Counted from the first letter of the stretch, positions 1-11,379 are shown. The stretch: 64,000 bases of DNA from Phragmites australis (GCF_958298935.1 NC_084924.1:33205819-33269818); one strand, 5' to 3'. Notes: generated by a model from the sequence alone, not told the origin. A program made the numbers and translations.

Positions 1-250
1 GAAAACACGTAAGTAGATAGCAATAAATTCAATTAGATGGGTTAGGTAAGGACCGACCCTGCGACCAACAAGGGCTGGTCGCGGGATCTCATAATATTGC
101 AAGCAGGCTGGTCATGCAAGCCTTACGTTGGTCGTGTGAGCTTGGACCTAGTCGTGCAATGGGCCAGGGTTCAGAAAATATCCCCCGTTGGTCGGCATAT
201 CCCTCTTGAGGCACGTTAGCTAGGACACCCCCTTACTCAATACTCCGTCA
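1..250 (-). repeat. 3' LTR of the outer Tat element, partial
   Basis: This stretch matches 14236-14480 with scattered substitutions; shared blocks include the ggttaggtaaggac and gttggtcggcatatccctc motifs. On the + strand it ends ...ctccgtca at 250, directly against a polypurine tract, the expected inner edge of a 3' LTR on the minus strand. The outer edge is beyond the window. Confidence 0.75.
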
Positions 251-270
251 GTAGCCCCCAAGCTCCCCCA
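251..270 (-). other. Polypurine tract of the outer Tat element
   Basis: On the minus strand this is a G-rich purine run (GGGGGAGCTTGGGGGCTAC type) abutting the TG of the LTR. It is the expected plus-strand primer for reverse transcription in gypsy elements. Confidence 0.6.
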
Positions 271-546
271 TGGTCGTGGTCAGGTCTGGTCACACCACTT
301 GGACTCCAGGGAACATAGTCCACACAGAGAGTTGTCACCGATGTTGTTTAGCTTTCAATGTTTGACTTCGAACTTCACGTCACGTGAGGAAGTTAAGCAT
401 CCTGAGAGGAAGAGAGACAGACATAGAATGTTGCCGGGCCCGAGGGGCTTTCGGTTCCTCATGCGTGCCCCTTTGGACTTTGAGTGGTTCGGATGCCACG
501 CTGGTTGAGATTCCTCAGTACTTCCTGGGGCGACGTGTCTATGATG
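271..546. other. Part of the 3' non-coding region of the outer Tat element
   Basis: Non-coding sequence between the polypurine tract and the insertion site of the nested element. It continues at 6667. No reading frame here is convincing. Confidence 0.5.
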
Positions 547-551
547 GAATG

Positions 552-1795
552 TGTCGGAGGGTTAACTCCTGTCGCAGGGATCCTGAGGGACCCCCTTTTA
601 GAGATTCAGCCGGGGGGATGATTCTGAATATGTTTGCCGGAGAAATAAATGGATATGAATGCGATGGCTGGCAGGGTGGAATGATCTAGTGCGGAATGAA
701 GTAAATGTACTGGGGGTTTAGACAGGTTCGGGCCGCACGGAGGCGTAACACCCTACTCCTGTATGGATACTATAAATGCCCTGAGAATGTCCCTCAAGGA
801 TGTTGCTGGTTACAAGAATGTTTGTCTATCCTAGAGCCTAGGGCTTCTTGTTCTTCGGTCTGTGTGTATCTGTTGGCTTTCTCGATCTTCTCTACTTCCT
901 TTACTGCTTCAACCGTGCAGAGCTTGCCGAGAGATATTCACTTCTTCAGAGATTTTTTCAGCTTGTCTTTGTCCGAGCTGCCGGTTGCTTTAAATACCCG
1001 CCGGTAGTAGCGTGCCCTGAATGGGAGGGCACGAGTTCCAAGGCACCATAAATGGAAAGGGTGTCATCATAGCCTTTGTGCGAAGTAACTGGGGGTTGAA
1101 AACGTGCCTCGCGCCCGGTCATCAGTCACCATAATGGCACTAGCAATGGGCGCCGTGGAGAGGGCCCACCAGGCAGCCGCAGAGCGGCCCGGCGTGCCCG
1201 CCCTGTCTTGTTCTCCTGCCACAGCAGCGCGGCAGACGGAACGCCTCGGCCCTTGTGACGTTATCCCGAGGCGCACCGGATGGCACGGGATGGGACCCGT
1301 GCATTTAATGTCCCCACGCCCTTCTGCCAGAATATGGCAGGAACTGACACCGAGCGTGGTGGGAGCAGTTCGAGGTGATAGGCCACACGCGCTCTTAAAT
1401 GCGGCCTCGGGCCTTTGACTGGCTGACATCTCATCGCTGGACCCCTGTGGGGGCCACTGTCAGGGGGCTTCCTGGGTCGTCGGGGAACCGAGTGCTCGGG
1501 GGTCACTGTTCACATCCCCGAGCACTCTCTCCCGAGAATGCCCTTCCTTGGTCCTCGGGGAACCGAGTGCTCAGGGGCTACTGTTCACCTCCCCGAGCAC
1601 TCTCTCCCGGGCATGCTTGTACGGATCCTCGGGAGACCGAGTGCTCAGGGGCCGCTGCGCGCAGCCCCGAGCACTCTCTCCCAGAACTTCCTTCAGTGGG
1701 CCCTCGGGGTACTCGAGTGCCCGGGGGCTACTGCTCATAGCCCCGGGCACACCTCTCCCGGTACTTGGTCTTCACAGATCATCGGGGAACCTGGG
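552..1795 (-). repeat. 3' LTR of the nested Tat element, inner edge deleted
   Basis: The outer ~850 bp match 5775-6640 closely. The LTR then continues through a GC-rich tandem-repeat block that the 5' LTR lacks, and matches the reverse complement of the solo LTR at 39233-40664 up to the gatcatcggggaac motif near 1785. The last ~140 bp expected from the solo LTR (the U3 start) are missing, and the sequence passes into RNase H coding. Confidence 0.85.
1450..1790. repeat. Tandem GC-rich repeats in LTR U3 (about 4 copies)
   Basis: Roughly 80-90 bp units carry the recurring motifs cggggaaccgagtgctc and ccccgagcactctctccc. The motifs are partly self-complementary, so each unit can fold. They correspond in reverse complement to the 73-bp repeats of the solo LTR at 39418-39780, but the central G-box is not kept. 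Confidence 0.8.
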
Positions 1796-3205
1796 TAGTA
1801 GTGGCGTAGCTTCCGGGAAGCAATGAGCATGGCGTAGAGCAGATTCTAGGCTTGGAGGTATCTTGTCTTGGCATCCCAGAGGACTTCACTGACGAAGTAC
1901 ACCGGTCGTTGTACACGGCGGGCCCAGACTGCGGCTTCACCCGAGGGCCTGTCACAGCCCCCAAGCTCGGCGACGTGGTCGGGGTAGGCCGGTTGCTCGG
2001 GCTCGACTCCCTGGTCGGGAGGAGCCAAGTGCTCGGGCTCGACCCCCTGCTCGGGAGGAGCCGCGAGGACTGGAGAGTGCTCGGGGGCGGCCGGGAGCTG
2101 GGACCCAGCATCTGGCCCCGAGCACTCATCGCGCTCCACCACCAGTACCATGCTCACAACCTGAGTAGTGGCCGACACGTAGAGCAGTAGTGGCTCGCCC
2201 TCGGAGGGGGCTACCAGTACGGGCGGCGAGGTGAGGTACTTCTTCAGATCGCGGAAGGCTTGCTCGGCCTCCAGCGTCCAGTCGAAACGACCAGTCTTCT
2301 TCAGAAGCTTGGAGAGGGGGAGTCCTCTCTCCCCAAGTTTGGAGATGAAGCGCCCGAGGGCCGCCATGCAGCCGGCGAGACGCTGAACCTCCTTGAGTCG
2401 AGCTGGGGGTCGCATCTGCTCGATGGCCCGGATCTTCTCTGGGTTGGCCTCGACCCCTCGGCTGGAGACCAAGAAACCGAGGAGCTTGCCCGCAGGCACC
2501 CCGAAGATGCACTTCTCGGGGTTGAGCTTCAGGCGGGTAGTGCGGAGACTGTTGAAAGTCTCGGCAAGATCTTCGAGCAGGGTGGCGCGGTCTCGGGATT
2601 TGACCACGAGATCGTCAATGTAGGCCTTGACGTTGCGGCCAACCTGCGAGTCAAGGGTGATACGGATAGCGCGCTAGAAAGAAGACCCAGCGTTGCTCAA
2701 ACCAAAAGGCATCGATACATAGCAATAAGTCCCCACCGAAGTGGTAAAAGTAGTTTTTTCTTCATCCTCTATGGCCATGCGAATCTAGTGATAACCAGAG
2801 TTTGCATCTAAAAAGCACAAAAGATCACATCCCGCGGTTGCATCTACAATCTGATCTATGCGGGGTAAAGGAAAAGAATCTTTTTGGGCAAACCTTGTTT
2901 AGATCGGTGTAGTCCACGCACATACGGAGCTTGCCGTTGGCCTTCTGGACGATGACGGGGTTCGCCAGCCACTCGGGGTGGAGGACTTCTCGGATGAATT
3001 CGGCGTCAAGGAGCTTACTGACTTGCTCCCGGATGAACTCCTGGCGCTCGGGCGCCTGCTGCTAGACTTTCTGCTTCACCGGGCGTGCGTCCGGGCGCAC
3101 AGCCAGGTGGTGCTCGATCACCTCCCTAGGGATCTTGGGCATATCGAACGTCTGCCATGCAAACACGTCGACGTTAGCCCGGAGGAATGTGACGAGCGCG
3201 CTTTC
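1795..3205 (-). pseudogene. Reverse transcriptase-RNase H of the nested Tat element, broken
   Basis: The YIDD catalytic box of the RT lies at about 2611-2622. Downstream in frame is an open stretch (1846-2607) with the RT thumb/connection and the start of RNase H. RNase H sequence continues past a stop to about 1795, where it joins the LTR. Upstream (2640-3205) the RT fingers/palm region is recognisable but broken by several stops. RNase H carries an in-frame proline/glutamate-rich insertion of about 70 residues, encoded at about 1935-2130. The C-terminal RNase H and the whole integrase are missing. The copy cannot be autonomous. Confidence 0.85.
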
Positions 3206-4108
3206 CTATTTGCCGCCCAGGTCACCGCCGATTCGGACGACGTGGGAGGCGTCTTCGCCCACCACGACCTCCTTCGTAGGAACGGAGGCATCGGCAGCGA
3301 GTCGGGGTTTGGATGAAGAGGGTCCCGGGCCCCCTGGACGACCTTCGACGTCGGCTCGAGCTGAGACCAAGGCCGAGTATAACTGCTCGGCGCAAGAGAC
3401 GGCACTGCTGGTCTCGACGGACACGGAGATGGGGCCCGCTGGGCCCGGCATCTTAACCGTGAGGTATGCATAGTGCGTGACCACCATGAACCGAGCGAGC
3501 GTCGGGCGCCCGAGGATGGCGTTGTAGGGGAGGGGGAGCTCCACGACGTCGAAGATGACGTTCTCCGTCCGGAAGTTGTCCCGGCTCCCGAATGTCATGG
3601 GCAGCTCGACCTGCCCGAGGGGCAGGGAGTGCCCGGGTGTCACCCCGTAAAAGGGGAGCAACGGCTTTAGGCGCCTGGAGGGCACCTGCAGCTTCTTGAA
3701 AGCCTCCTTGGAGAGGAGGTTAAGGCCTGCGCCCTCGTCGATCAGCACTCTGCTGACCTTCACATTGCAGATGGTGGGGGACACTACCAGGGGTAGTCGC
3801 CCCACGCCTGCAGTACTGGCGGGGTGGTCGGTCAAGATGAACGTGATCGGGACGTCTGACCACTTCAGGGGCCTTACGGCCTCTTCGCTCGGGGTCGTCG
3901 AGCACACCTCGCGCCGCATGGTCTTGACACTGCGGCGGGAGGAGGGCGTGTACATGCCTCCGTCGATGAAGGCGATGGTGTGCTCGGGTTCCTGGAAGCC
4001 GAGCTCTGGGTTGTTGGGGGCAGCAACGTCGTCGCCACCCCTGTGGCTCGCGGTCCCTTTGGCGCTGCTCGATGAGGCCCTTGACCGTGCGGCACTCCGT
4101 GAGGTCAT
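3206..4108 (-). CDS. Retropepsin-like protease region of the nested Tat element
   Basis: An open frame of 300 codons with the layout of a plant gypsy protease: an N-terminal linker with a D-GG-Y-TP-type motif, then the aspartic protease domain around residues 115-215, with a hydrophobic strand leading to the active site and a later LGRP motif. The active-site triplet reads D-E-G where D-G-G or D-[ST]-G is usual, so activity is doubtful. It lies between gag and RT as expected. The frame is long but belongs to a defective element; I call it a remnant ORF, not a host gene. Confidence 0.8.
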   Translation of the reverse strand: MTSRSAARSRASSSSAKGTASHRGGDDVAAPNNPELGFQEPEHTIAFIDGGMYTPSSRRSVKTMRREVCSTTPSEEAVRPLKWSDVPITFILTDHPASTAGVGRLPLVVSPTICNVKVSRVLIDEGAGLNLLSKEAFKKLQVPSRRLKPLLPFYGVTPGHSLPLGQVELPMTFGSRDNFRTENVIFDVVELPLPYNAILGRPTLARFMVVTHYAYLTVKMPGPAGPISVSVETSSAVSCAEQLYSALVSARADVEGRPGGPGPSSSKPRLAADASVPTKEVVVGEDASHVVRIGGDLGGK

Positions 4109-4139
4109 GCCACCTGGTCTGGTGGATCGAGCACCACTT

Positions 4140-5720
4140 CCCTAGCTCAGGCCCCGCAGAAGCGGGGGCCCTTGCCGGAGCGGGAGCCCTTGCGGGAGCC
4201 AGAGCCCTAGGAGGGGCTCGGGCCGGAGCCCTTGCGGGCGCAGGCCGTCTGTCGGTGGCCGCCCGGTGTGCTTGCCGGCGGTCGGGTTCCTAGGCCGGCC
4301 CACGGGCGGGGCCCTGGGCTGGCTCGATGGGGACAGCCTCGCGCCTCCTTCTCTTTTTCTTTTCCCTCCTGTCGGAGCGGGAAGGACCTGGCTGATCGGC
4401 TGCGGGGTGCTCAGGGCGCGGAACATGCCATGCCCGAGCTTTCGCCGCCTTGGCGCACATGTCGACCAACGCGAAAAGCTCCGCGGTGGTTTTGACCTCG
4501 TGCGTGCCTAGCTCCTCGAGCATCCGCTCGTCGCGGACGCCCTGCCGGAACGCGATAATGATAGCGTGGGGGGTTATCCGTGGGATAGTGTTGCGGACCT
4601 GGCTGAAGCGCTGAATAAAGCGTCACAGCGTCTCCCCCTCCTGCTGCTTGACGGCATGGAGGTCGCACTCCAGGCCGGGGCGCGTAAATGTGCCCTGAAA
4701 TTTAGCCACAAACTGGTGGCAAAGATCATCCCCGGAGCTGATAGACCCTGGAGGTAAGTTCATAAGCCAAGAGCGGGCAGAGCCCCTCAAGGCGATATGA
4801 AAGTAGTTGGCCATCACCTTCTCACTCCGCCAGCCGCTTGGACAGCGGTGGTGTATATCTGGAGGAACTCGATAGGGTCGATGAACCCGTCGTACTTCTC
4901 CGGCAGTTCAGGGCGGAACTTGGTGGGCCATTTGACCCAGCGGAGCTCACTGGTGAAGGCTCTGCAGCCGGTGCCGTACCCTACGGCGCGGGCAGTGCCC
5001 TTGGGCGGTGAACGCCGGTGAGCCGGGGAGCCCCGGCGATCATGGGCCGGCAAAGAGGAGGCCTGGTCCTCGGCTTCAGCCTCCTGCCGGGTCTCCCGCT
5101 GGCGCTCGAGGGTGACACGCGCGTCTTTGATGCCCCTCCGCTCGTTTAGGTGCAAGCGGAGGTCCTGGGCTCCGGTAGTGGCCAGGGGGGCAGCACTCCG
5201 CTTAGAGGCCCCCGGCCAGTGCGACTGCCACCTAATGATGGGCCGGTCTTAGCTGCGCCGCGCTGTGACGTAGCGCGGGAACTTTCGGCCAGCACCTGGC
5301 GGTGGGCTGTGCCGACTAGGGCGGCTACTTCCTGGAGCCAGCGGCCTTCCGGGGTTTCCCCCGTCGCCTGGACTGGCGGGTGCCAGAGGAGAGCTTGCGC
5401 CGCAAGCAGCGCGCTCCCGGGACTGGCCTCGCCGAAGGCGAGTCTACACCGGAGCGGCGCCCAGCGCTGTCCAGATGCGGACCTGGCGGCAGGAGATTCG
5501 GCCACCTGCTGAGGGTTGGATGGTGCACCGGCGACGGCGGCGGCGGCCCTGCTGGGCCCAGAGCCATGGTCCCCCTGAGAGGGGAACGCCGTGCATGCAG
5601 ATCGTGGCTGCTACTGGGACGCAGCAGCGACTGGGGCCGCCTGAGCGAGGGGCTCCATTTCCTCACTGGAGCTGGAGCCAGAGCGCTGGAGACGATGACC
5701 GCCGGCCATTTTTCCTGCAA
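4140..5720 (-). pseudogene. gag region of the nested Tat element, frameshifted
   Basis: Gag can be followed on the minus strand in pieces. 5155-4814 holds a charged segment and the W-P--F-P-LP-KYDG motif before the capsid core. 4817-4623 holds the capsid-like ANYF--AL-G-AR-WL-NLP motif. 4668-4290 holds the region leading to the nucleocapsid, rich in R, K and E. The pieces are in different frames. The leader between the primer site (5774) and about 5500 also carries open frames on both strands, which I treat as shadows in GC-rich DNA. Confidence 0.75.
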
Positions 5721-5754
5721 TAGAAAACAAACAAACAAATTCAGGTATGCTTCC

Positions 5755-5774
5755 CCCCTACCTGGCGCGCCAAC
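5755..5774 (-). other. Primer binding site of the nested Tat element
   Basis: Immediately inside the 5' LTR, the minus strand reads TTGGCGCGCCAGGTAGGGGG. Its position next to ...CCGACA and its conservation at the same place in the outer element (13865-13884) support a tRNA primer site. I do not assign the tRNA. Confidence 0.65.
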
Positions 5775-6661
5775 TGTCGGAGGGTTAACTCCTATCGCAG
5801 GGATCCTGAGGGACCCCTTTTTAGAGATTCGGCCAGGGGGATGATTCTGAATATGTTTGCCGGAGAAATAAATGGATATGAATGCGATGGCTGGCGGGGT
5901 GGAATGATCTAGTGCGGCATGAAGTAAATGCACTGGGGGTTTAGACAGGTTCGGGCCGCACGGAGGCGTAACACCCTACTCCTGTATGGATACTATAAAT
6001 GCCCTGAGAATGTCCCTCAAGGATGTTGCTGGTTACAAGAATGTTTGTCTATCCTAGAGCCTGGGGCTCCTTGTTCTTCGGTCTGTGTATATCTGTTGGC
6101 CTTCTCGATCTTCTCTACTTCCTTAACTACTTCAACCGTGCAGAGCTTGCCGAGAGATATTCACTTCTTCAGAGATTTTTTTCAGCTTGTCTTTTTCCGA
6201 GCTGCCAGCTGCTTTAAATACCCGCCGGTAGTAGCGTGCCCCAAATGGGAGGGCACGAGTTCCAAGGCACCATAAATGGAAAGGGTGTCATCATAGCCTC
6301 TGTGCGAAGTGACTGGGGGTTGAAAACGCGCCCCGCGCCCGGTCATCAGTCACCATAATGGCACTGGCAACAGGCGTCGTGGAGAGGGCCCACCGGGCAG
6401 CCGCAGAGCGGCCCGGTGTGCCCGCCCTGTCTTGTTCTCCTGCCACAGCAGTGTGGCAGACGGAACACCTCGGCCCTTGCGACGTTATCCCGAGGCACGC
6501 CGGATGGCACGGGATGGGACCCAGGCATTTAACGTCCCCACGCCCTTCTGCCAGAATATGGCAGGAACTGACACCAAGCGTGGCGGGAGCAGTTGGAGGT
6601 GACAGGCCACGCGTGCTCTTAAATGCGGCCTCGGGGACCCCTGGTTCCTGATTCACCGACA
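5775..6661 (-). repeat. 5' LTR of the nested Tat element, internal repeats deleted
   Basis: 887 bp, starting TGTCGGAGGG and ending CACCGACA, then the gaatg target copy. It matches 552-1405, then jumps from gcggcctcggg straight to the final ~30 bp. It thus lacks the tandem-repeat block retained in the other LTR. Confidence 0.88.
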
Positions 6662-6666
6662 GAATG

Positions 6667-8260
6667 TGTCTAAAAAAGCTTGGGTGAGGCTGCCCAGGCA
6701 CCACCACGCACGCATGAGTTTGACCAGGGTGTGGCCATGAGTCCCCTGGGTAGTAAATGGTAGGATCGTGGGGATGTTTTCCACGGTGTTTCCGCCTTCC
6801 ACCCCAGGCATGAATCAATGGCTGGATGGGCTATAGAAGCAGGAGTTCACTCAGCCGGCCACCCATCGATGCCTTTTGTAAAGCAAGAAGACAACTCTAC
6901 CTGAAAATCATGGCAGCCTCCTCCCATCCTTCATCGGGAAGGTTAATGGGTTTGAGGATATGGCAAGGTCCGAGCCGCCTCCGACGCCAGCTCTGCTGGC
7001 GGTGGTGCCCCCAAGGTTAGACAATCCCAAGGACCTGCTGGAAAGGTTGGGGCCAGCCACCCTCGTGCTTCCCTCGCTGCAGAGAGGGCCTCTCCCTGCC
7101 GTTTCCATCCGATCACCGATCCGAGCAGTCGCCCCAGGGGAGGTTATAGACATCTCCGATGATAAGGAGGAGATCGATTGGGACCTTCTATAGAAAGAGA
7201 TTGATAAAGAGGAGAAGGCATAAGAGGAGTAGAAAAAGGGTCTGGCGGGTTCACAGTGCCTGTCAGCAGCTCCAATAGGGTCTCAACGCCACCATCTTGC
7301 CAGACCTCTACGCGGGTCATCATCCGATTCTCAGGACGACCAGCTGCCTCCCTTGGGAAGAGTATAAGAGATTCCTTGACTCGTTCAAGGGTAAGCAGGG
7401 ATCCACATACCTCTAAACTCTTAGAGCTGGTGGATCCTCACGCCTTACACGAGTCAGGCAAAACCTTTCCACCAACTGTGCATTGACCACATGAGTCAGG
7501 AGGGAAAGAACAGGCATGTAACATGATAGTTAGTCTGGCCAGATGTAATCATCATGTATGTAACCAATTCTTTCCGTGAATGAAAATGTTTTAACCACTT
7601 CTGATGGCCTTGTCGATGGCCAAAAGATTATACAGGGGCCCTATGGTTTTTGAATCATCTGGTCTGGGCCTCTGTTCGAAGTGTTCATAGAGTTTTCCTT
7701 GTATTGTCATGGCGTGTAGGCTCTGATTGTTCCGCTCCGCCTGTCAGTTAAGCTCTCAAAGTGTAGGATAGTCCTTGGCATGACAAGTCCCTTGGTGGCG
7801 ACCAGCGCCTGACCCAAGTGGGGACTTGTGACCTCGCGGTCGTTATCCCAGGTCGTTAGTACCATTGTCATTACACGAGCAATGACCCCACGCTATGCTA
7901 GAGCCCATGGCCAACTGGTTGTTTTAACTTCCTGGTCGCCAGGCCCCGTAGTGGTCGGAGAGTCAATCCGGCGGGGGTCCATTGTTGGTCGTGGCATCTT
8001 GCAAAACAGAGAGTCTAGTCTTTCAAAATTTTAAAAACTTACAAGCCTTATTCCACGCTCGTTCGGAAGGTTCTGCAAAATAGAGAAACAGACCCGTCTC
8101 CGAGCAACCCTACATGTAGAACTTGCGCCACACGGCGATGATCCAGAAGTTGTGTAAATCACGGTCGTCCTCATGGCTAGATTGATCGCACCAGGTCAGG
8201 TGACATCGACTACTTTGTTGGGTCATTTACACCTTGGGGAGAGTTTATTCCGACCGGCCT
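6667..8260. other. 3' non-coding region of the outer Tat element
   Basis: About 1.6 kb between integrase and the insertion point of the nested element. It contains one notable antisense frame (6960-7193). The rest (7200-8260) has no convincing coding signal on either strand. Confidence 0.55.
6960..7193 (+). pseudogene. Antisense additional ORF remnant (Tat aORF type)
   Basis: A 77-codon open frame runs opposite to the retroelement genes, in the zone between integrase and the 3' LTR. It is proline-rich and ends with an acidic motif (E-V-I-D-I-S-D-D followed by K/E/D). Tat-lineage elements are known to carry extra ORFs here, some antisense. The frame probably began further left, since similar composition continues from about 6840. 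Function unknown; start not determined. Confidence 0.45.
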
Positions 8261-8269
8261 TATTCTAGA

Positions 8270-9140
8270 TCTGCCTAAGGACGAGGTCACCTACGACCAG
8301 TCCCTGCTCCCTCACCTTGCGGTTGTGATAGCATCTGAGGCTTTGTTGATATCAGACAGCTCGGATTAGAGCACATTCACATAACTCTTCGATCAGGTTT
8401 ATATCATCCTCGCATCACGCCACCTGGTCTTCGTCCGAGTAGTTGGCCACTTGGGGTGATTGAAGGGCTATCTTGGAGGGAAGCATTGCCTCTGTGCCAA
8501 AAATAAGGAAGAAAGGGGTTTCGGCCGTAGCCTTCCTGGGAGTTGTTCACAGTGAGTAGAGTATTGTGTGCAGTTCGTCCACCCAGCGTCATGAATAACT
8601 TATAAGACAATCAAAGACCCGGGTTTTGATCCCTTGCAATATCATCCCATTGCCCTTTCGACTTATATGTTGCTGTGTGGATGTGACATCGACGCATAGC
8701 AAACTTAGGTCATGATCTCTTCATAGTAGTACTGAAAAGTACTACTGACGAACTGAGTCCTGTTGTCCGTAATTATGCGATTTGGACTGCCAAACCGTAC
8801 TACCAGCCCGCGTATGAACTTAATCGCTACTGTGGAGGTGATCTTCTTGATGGGCTCGGCCTCTATCCACTTGGTGAATTTGTCGATTGCCACGAATAGG
8901 AATTCAAAACCGTGTGGGGCTTTAGGGAAAGGTCCCACAATATCAAGCCCTTAGACAGCAAAAAGGCCAAGATAGTGGTATAGTTTTTAATCTTGGGCTA
9001 GTAGGTTAGTTTTTCGGCCATGGTACTGACATGACTCGCACCGTTTCACCAACTTGCAAGCATCCTAGTGGATAGTGGGCCAACAAAATCCTTACCGGAA
9101 CGCTTTTTCAACCAAAGTGTGGTACGAAGCGTGGCTACCA
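8270..9140 (-). pseudogene. Integrase of the outer Tat element, broken
   Basis: 8938-8705 is an open piece of the retroviral-type integrase core: a G-PFP-APHGF-FL-VA-D-FTKW-EA-P motif and a second catalytic-Asp region where DNGTQF is altered (Gly to Arg). 8610-8404 holds the C-terminal region, out of frame with the core. Around 9000-9140 the HHCC zinc-finger region is recognisable but degraded. Several stops separate the parts. Confidence 0.8.
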
Positions 9141-9559
9141 CATATGCCTTTATGGATACAAGGGAGCATTGTGCTCCCCTCTTCCTGAGTGATACATTTC
9201 AGTAAAAGATCATTGCTCCTCTGGTGGTAAAGGCGTCCCTCTATCAAGTAGTATTTGCAGGCTTACCGCGAGACCTTTTCTGCTGACGCATCATCATCAG
9301 TGATTGCTCAATTTTGAAGATAGTCTAAGATCTGATCCATTCAGATCGTACCCAAATCAAGCAGGACGACCACATGATGGCCAAATGAGGTCGACGGCAC
9401 CGAAGGAGGCATTGCCTCCAAAGGTGTTGCCTCTGGTGCTCCGTTCCAAGCGAAGCATCCCCTTCACCTTGGCCCGAGACCATGGTGGATGGTCATGTGA
9501 GTCTTTCTTCAAAGATTCTGACCAGGACAGGTTCGTGAGAAAAAGCTAGATGAGCCAGC

Positions 9560-9910
9560 TCATTGGCTAGGAAGTTATCCTTGCAAAGGACGTACCTAAC
9601 TTTGAAATCGAAAAAACATTGCTCCAGTCTCCTCACTTCGGCGAGATATACAGCCATTTTTAGATGAGAGCACTAAAACTTCTTATGCACTTGGTTAACA
9701 ACTAGTAGTGTGTCCCCCATCGCTAACAGGCGTTTAATCCCAGGTACGGAGGCTGCCCGCATTCTAGACAAGAGGCCCTCATATTCCCCAATATTTTTAG
9801 TGGCTGAAAAATATAATTGAACTATGTACCTAAGAATGTTGCCGGTTGGTGAGGTCAAGATTACTCTAGCCCCCACTCCCTTCAGCATGAATGATCCGTC
9901 GAAGTGAAAG
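9560..9910 (-). pseudogene. Second (archaeal-like) RNase H of the outer Tat element
   Basis: The open part 9888-9673 encodes an RNase H fold segment with G-G-RVIL-SPTG and an I-EYEGLL helix motif. It lies between the RT-linked RNase H and the integrase. A second RNase H in this position is a known trait of Tat elements. Stops flank it on both sides. Confidence 0.6.
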
Positions 9911-10139
9911 GTTCAGTGCTCATTTGCCTCTGGTCGTTGTACCTGCTCGGGCTCAAAAGATGACCACTTGGCCACAAAATCGACCAGTGTCTGGGACTTG
10001 ATAGCCGTTCAGGGGATGAACTAGAGATCGAACTCCCCGAGCTCTACTATCCACTTTGCTATTCTTCCTGCTATATCTCTATTGTGGAGAATATCTCTAA
10101 TCGGAAGGGAGAAGATTACCTTGATTTTGTGGGTCTAGA

Positions 10140-11200
10140 AGTAGTGTCTGAGCTTGCAAGAAGCCGTCGGAATAGCATATAGTAGCTTCTGAGTCTGTGA
10201 CCTATGAGGTGGCTACAACATAGAGCAAGATCAAGGTGCGATCAGTACATGAGGGGAGGAGAGGTACCTTTTTAGATCTTGGAGGGCTGTTTCCACTTTC
10301 GGTGTCCACCGAAAGTGGTCACTCCTCTTCAGGAGCTTGAAGAGTGGCAGCCCTCTCTCTCCCAGCCTTGAGATGAACCTGCTCCATGCTGCCACACATC
10401 CTATTAGTTTCTGGACTTCTGTTAATCTGGTCAGGGACTTCATCTGGTCAATAGCTTTGATATTGTCAGGGTTTTCCTCTATTCCTTGACTGGAAATGAG
10501 GAATCCAAGCAACTTCCCCAATGGGACTCCAAACATGTTCTTCTCTGGGTTCAGCTTCATGCGGTACTTCCAAAGGTTACCGAATGTTTCCTGAAGGTCC
10601 ACGACTAGATTGTCCTTGGTTCTACTCTTCATGACCACATCATCCACATACGCCTCAACATCTTTACCGAGTTATGGTCAAAGAATGAGCTGAATACAAT
10701 GCTAGTAAGTGGCACCAGTGCTTTTTAAACCAAAAGACATTTTTACATAGCAAAAGACACTGAAATGTGTTAAAAACAGTCTTCTCCTTATCTTCTCTAT
10801 ACATGCTAATCTAGTGGAACCCTGAATGGGCATCCAAAAAGTTTAGGAGATCACTGTAGGCGATTGAGTCGACAAGCTAATAGATCCGGGGTAGAAAGAA
10901 GAGATCTTTTGGGCACACCTTGTTGAGGTTGGTGAAATCTATGCACATCCTCCACTTACCATTATGTTTTTGAACCATGACTAGGTTAGCCAACCACTCG
11001 ATGTACTGTATTTCTCAAACGAAGCATGCTTATAAGAGCTTGTCATCTCCACATGAAGTGTTTCCTTTCAGTCGACTGTGAACAGACGCGCTTTTTGCTT
11101 GATTGGTCGTGCGTCAGGTCGTATTGACAACTTTTTCTCGATCATGTCCCTAGGGACTCTGGGCATATCAGAAAGACTCATGAAAAGGCATTCACGTTCG
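10140..11200 (-). pseudogene. Reverse transcriptase-RNase H of the outer Tat element, broken
   Basis: 10647-10231 is open and contains the sequence after the YVDD box (box at about 10639-10650): K-NPEK--FGV--GKLLGF and the RNase H onset. It matches the nested element's RT at 2607-1846 residue by residue at many positions. Upstream to about 11200 the RT is recognisable but has several stops and frame changes. Confidence 0.8.
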
Positions 11201-11379
11201 CCTGGAGGAAGATAATGAGGGTGAGTTCCTATTTGGGGGCCTGGCTAGCCCCTATCTGGACCATCCTAGTTAGGTCGGAGTCATCGAGGCGTACTATTTT
11301 GACCTACTCATCTTGGCTGGTGGCGACGTAGACCTTCATCGGGCGACCACTAGGAATAGCATTCTTCGGCTGCTACCCG

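Larger units (their letters stand above)
552..6661 (-). mobile_element. Nested Tat-lineage gypsy element with perfect target duplication
   Basis: LTRs at 552-~1795 and 5775-6661 flank gag, protease and RT-RNase H on the minus strand. The 5-bp target gaatg is present at 547-551 and 6662-6666. The outer ends are TGTCGGAGG... and ...CACCGACA. The element has no integrase: the RNase H frame runs directly into a truncated left LTR near 1795, so one deletion removed the end of RNase H, the integrase, the 3' non-coding region and the U3 edge. The two LTRs have lost different parts. The solo LTR at 39233-40664 belongs to the same family. Confidence 0.92.

Noticed and set aside
1067..1826. Long open frames on both strands in the left LTR
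   Set aside because: GC-rich LTR and repeat sequence is open in several frames at once. There is no domain, and the same frames recur in the second LTR.
5146..5933. Open frames of 119-202 codons around the gag leader of the nested Tat element
   Set aside because: Open on both strands, crossing the primer site and LTR border, so they are shadows in GC-rich non-coding leader.
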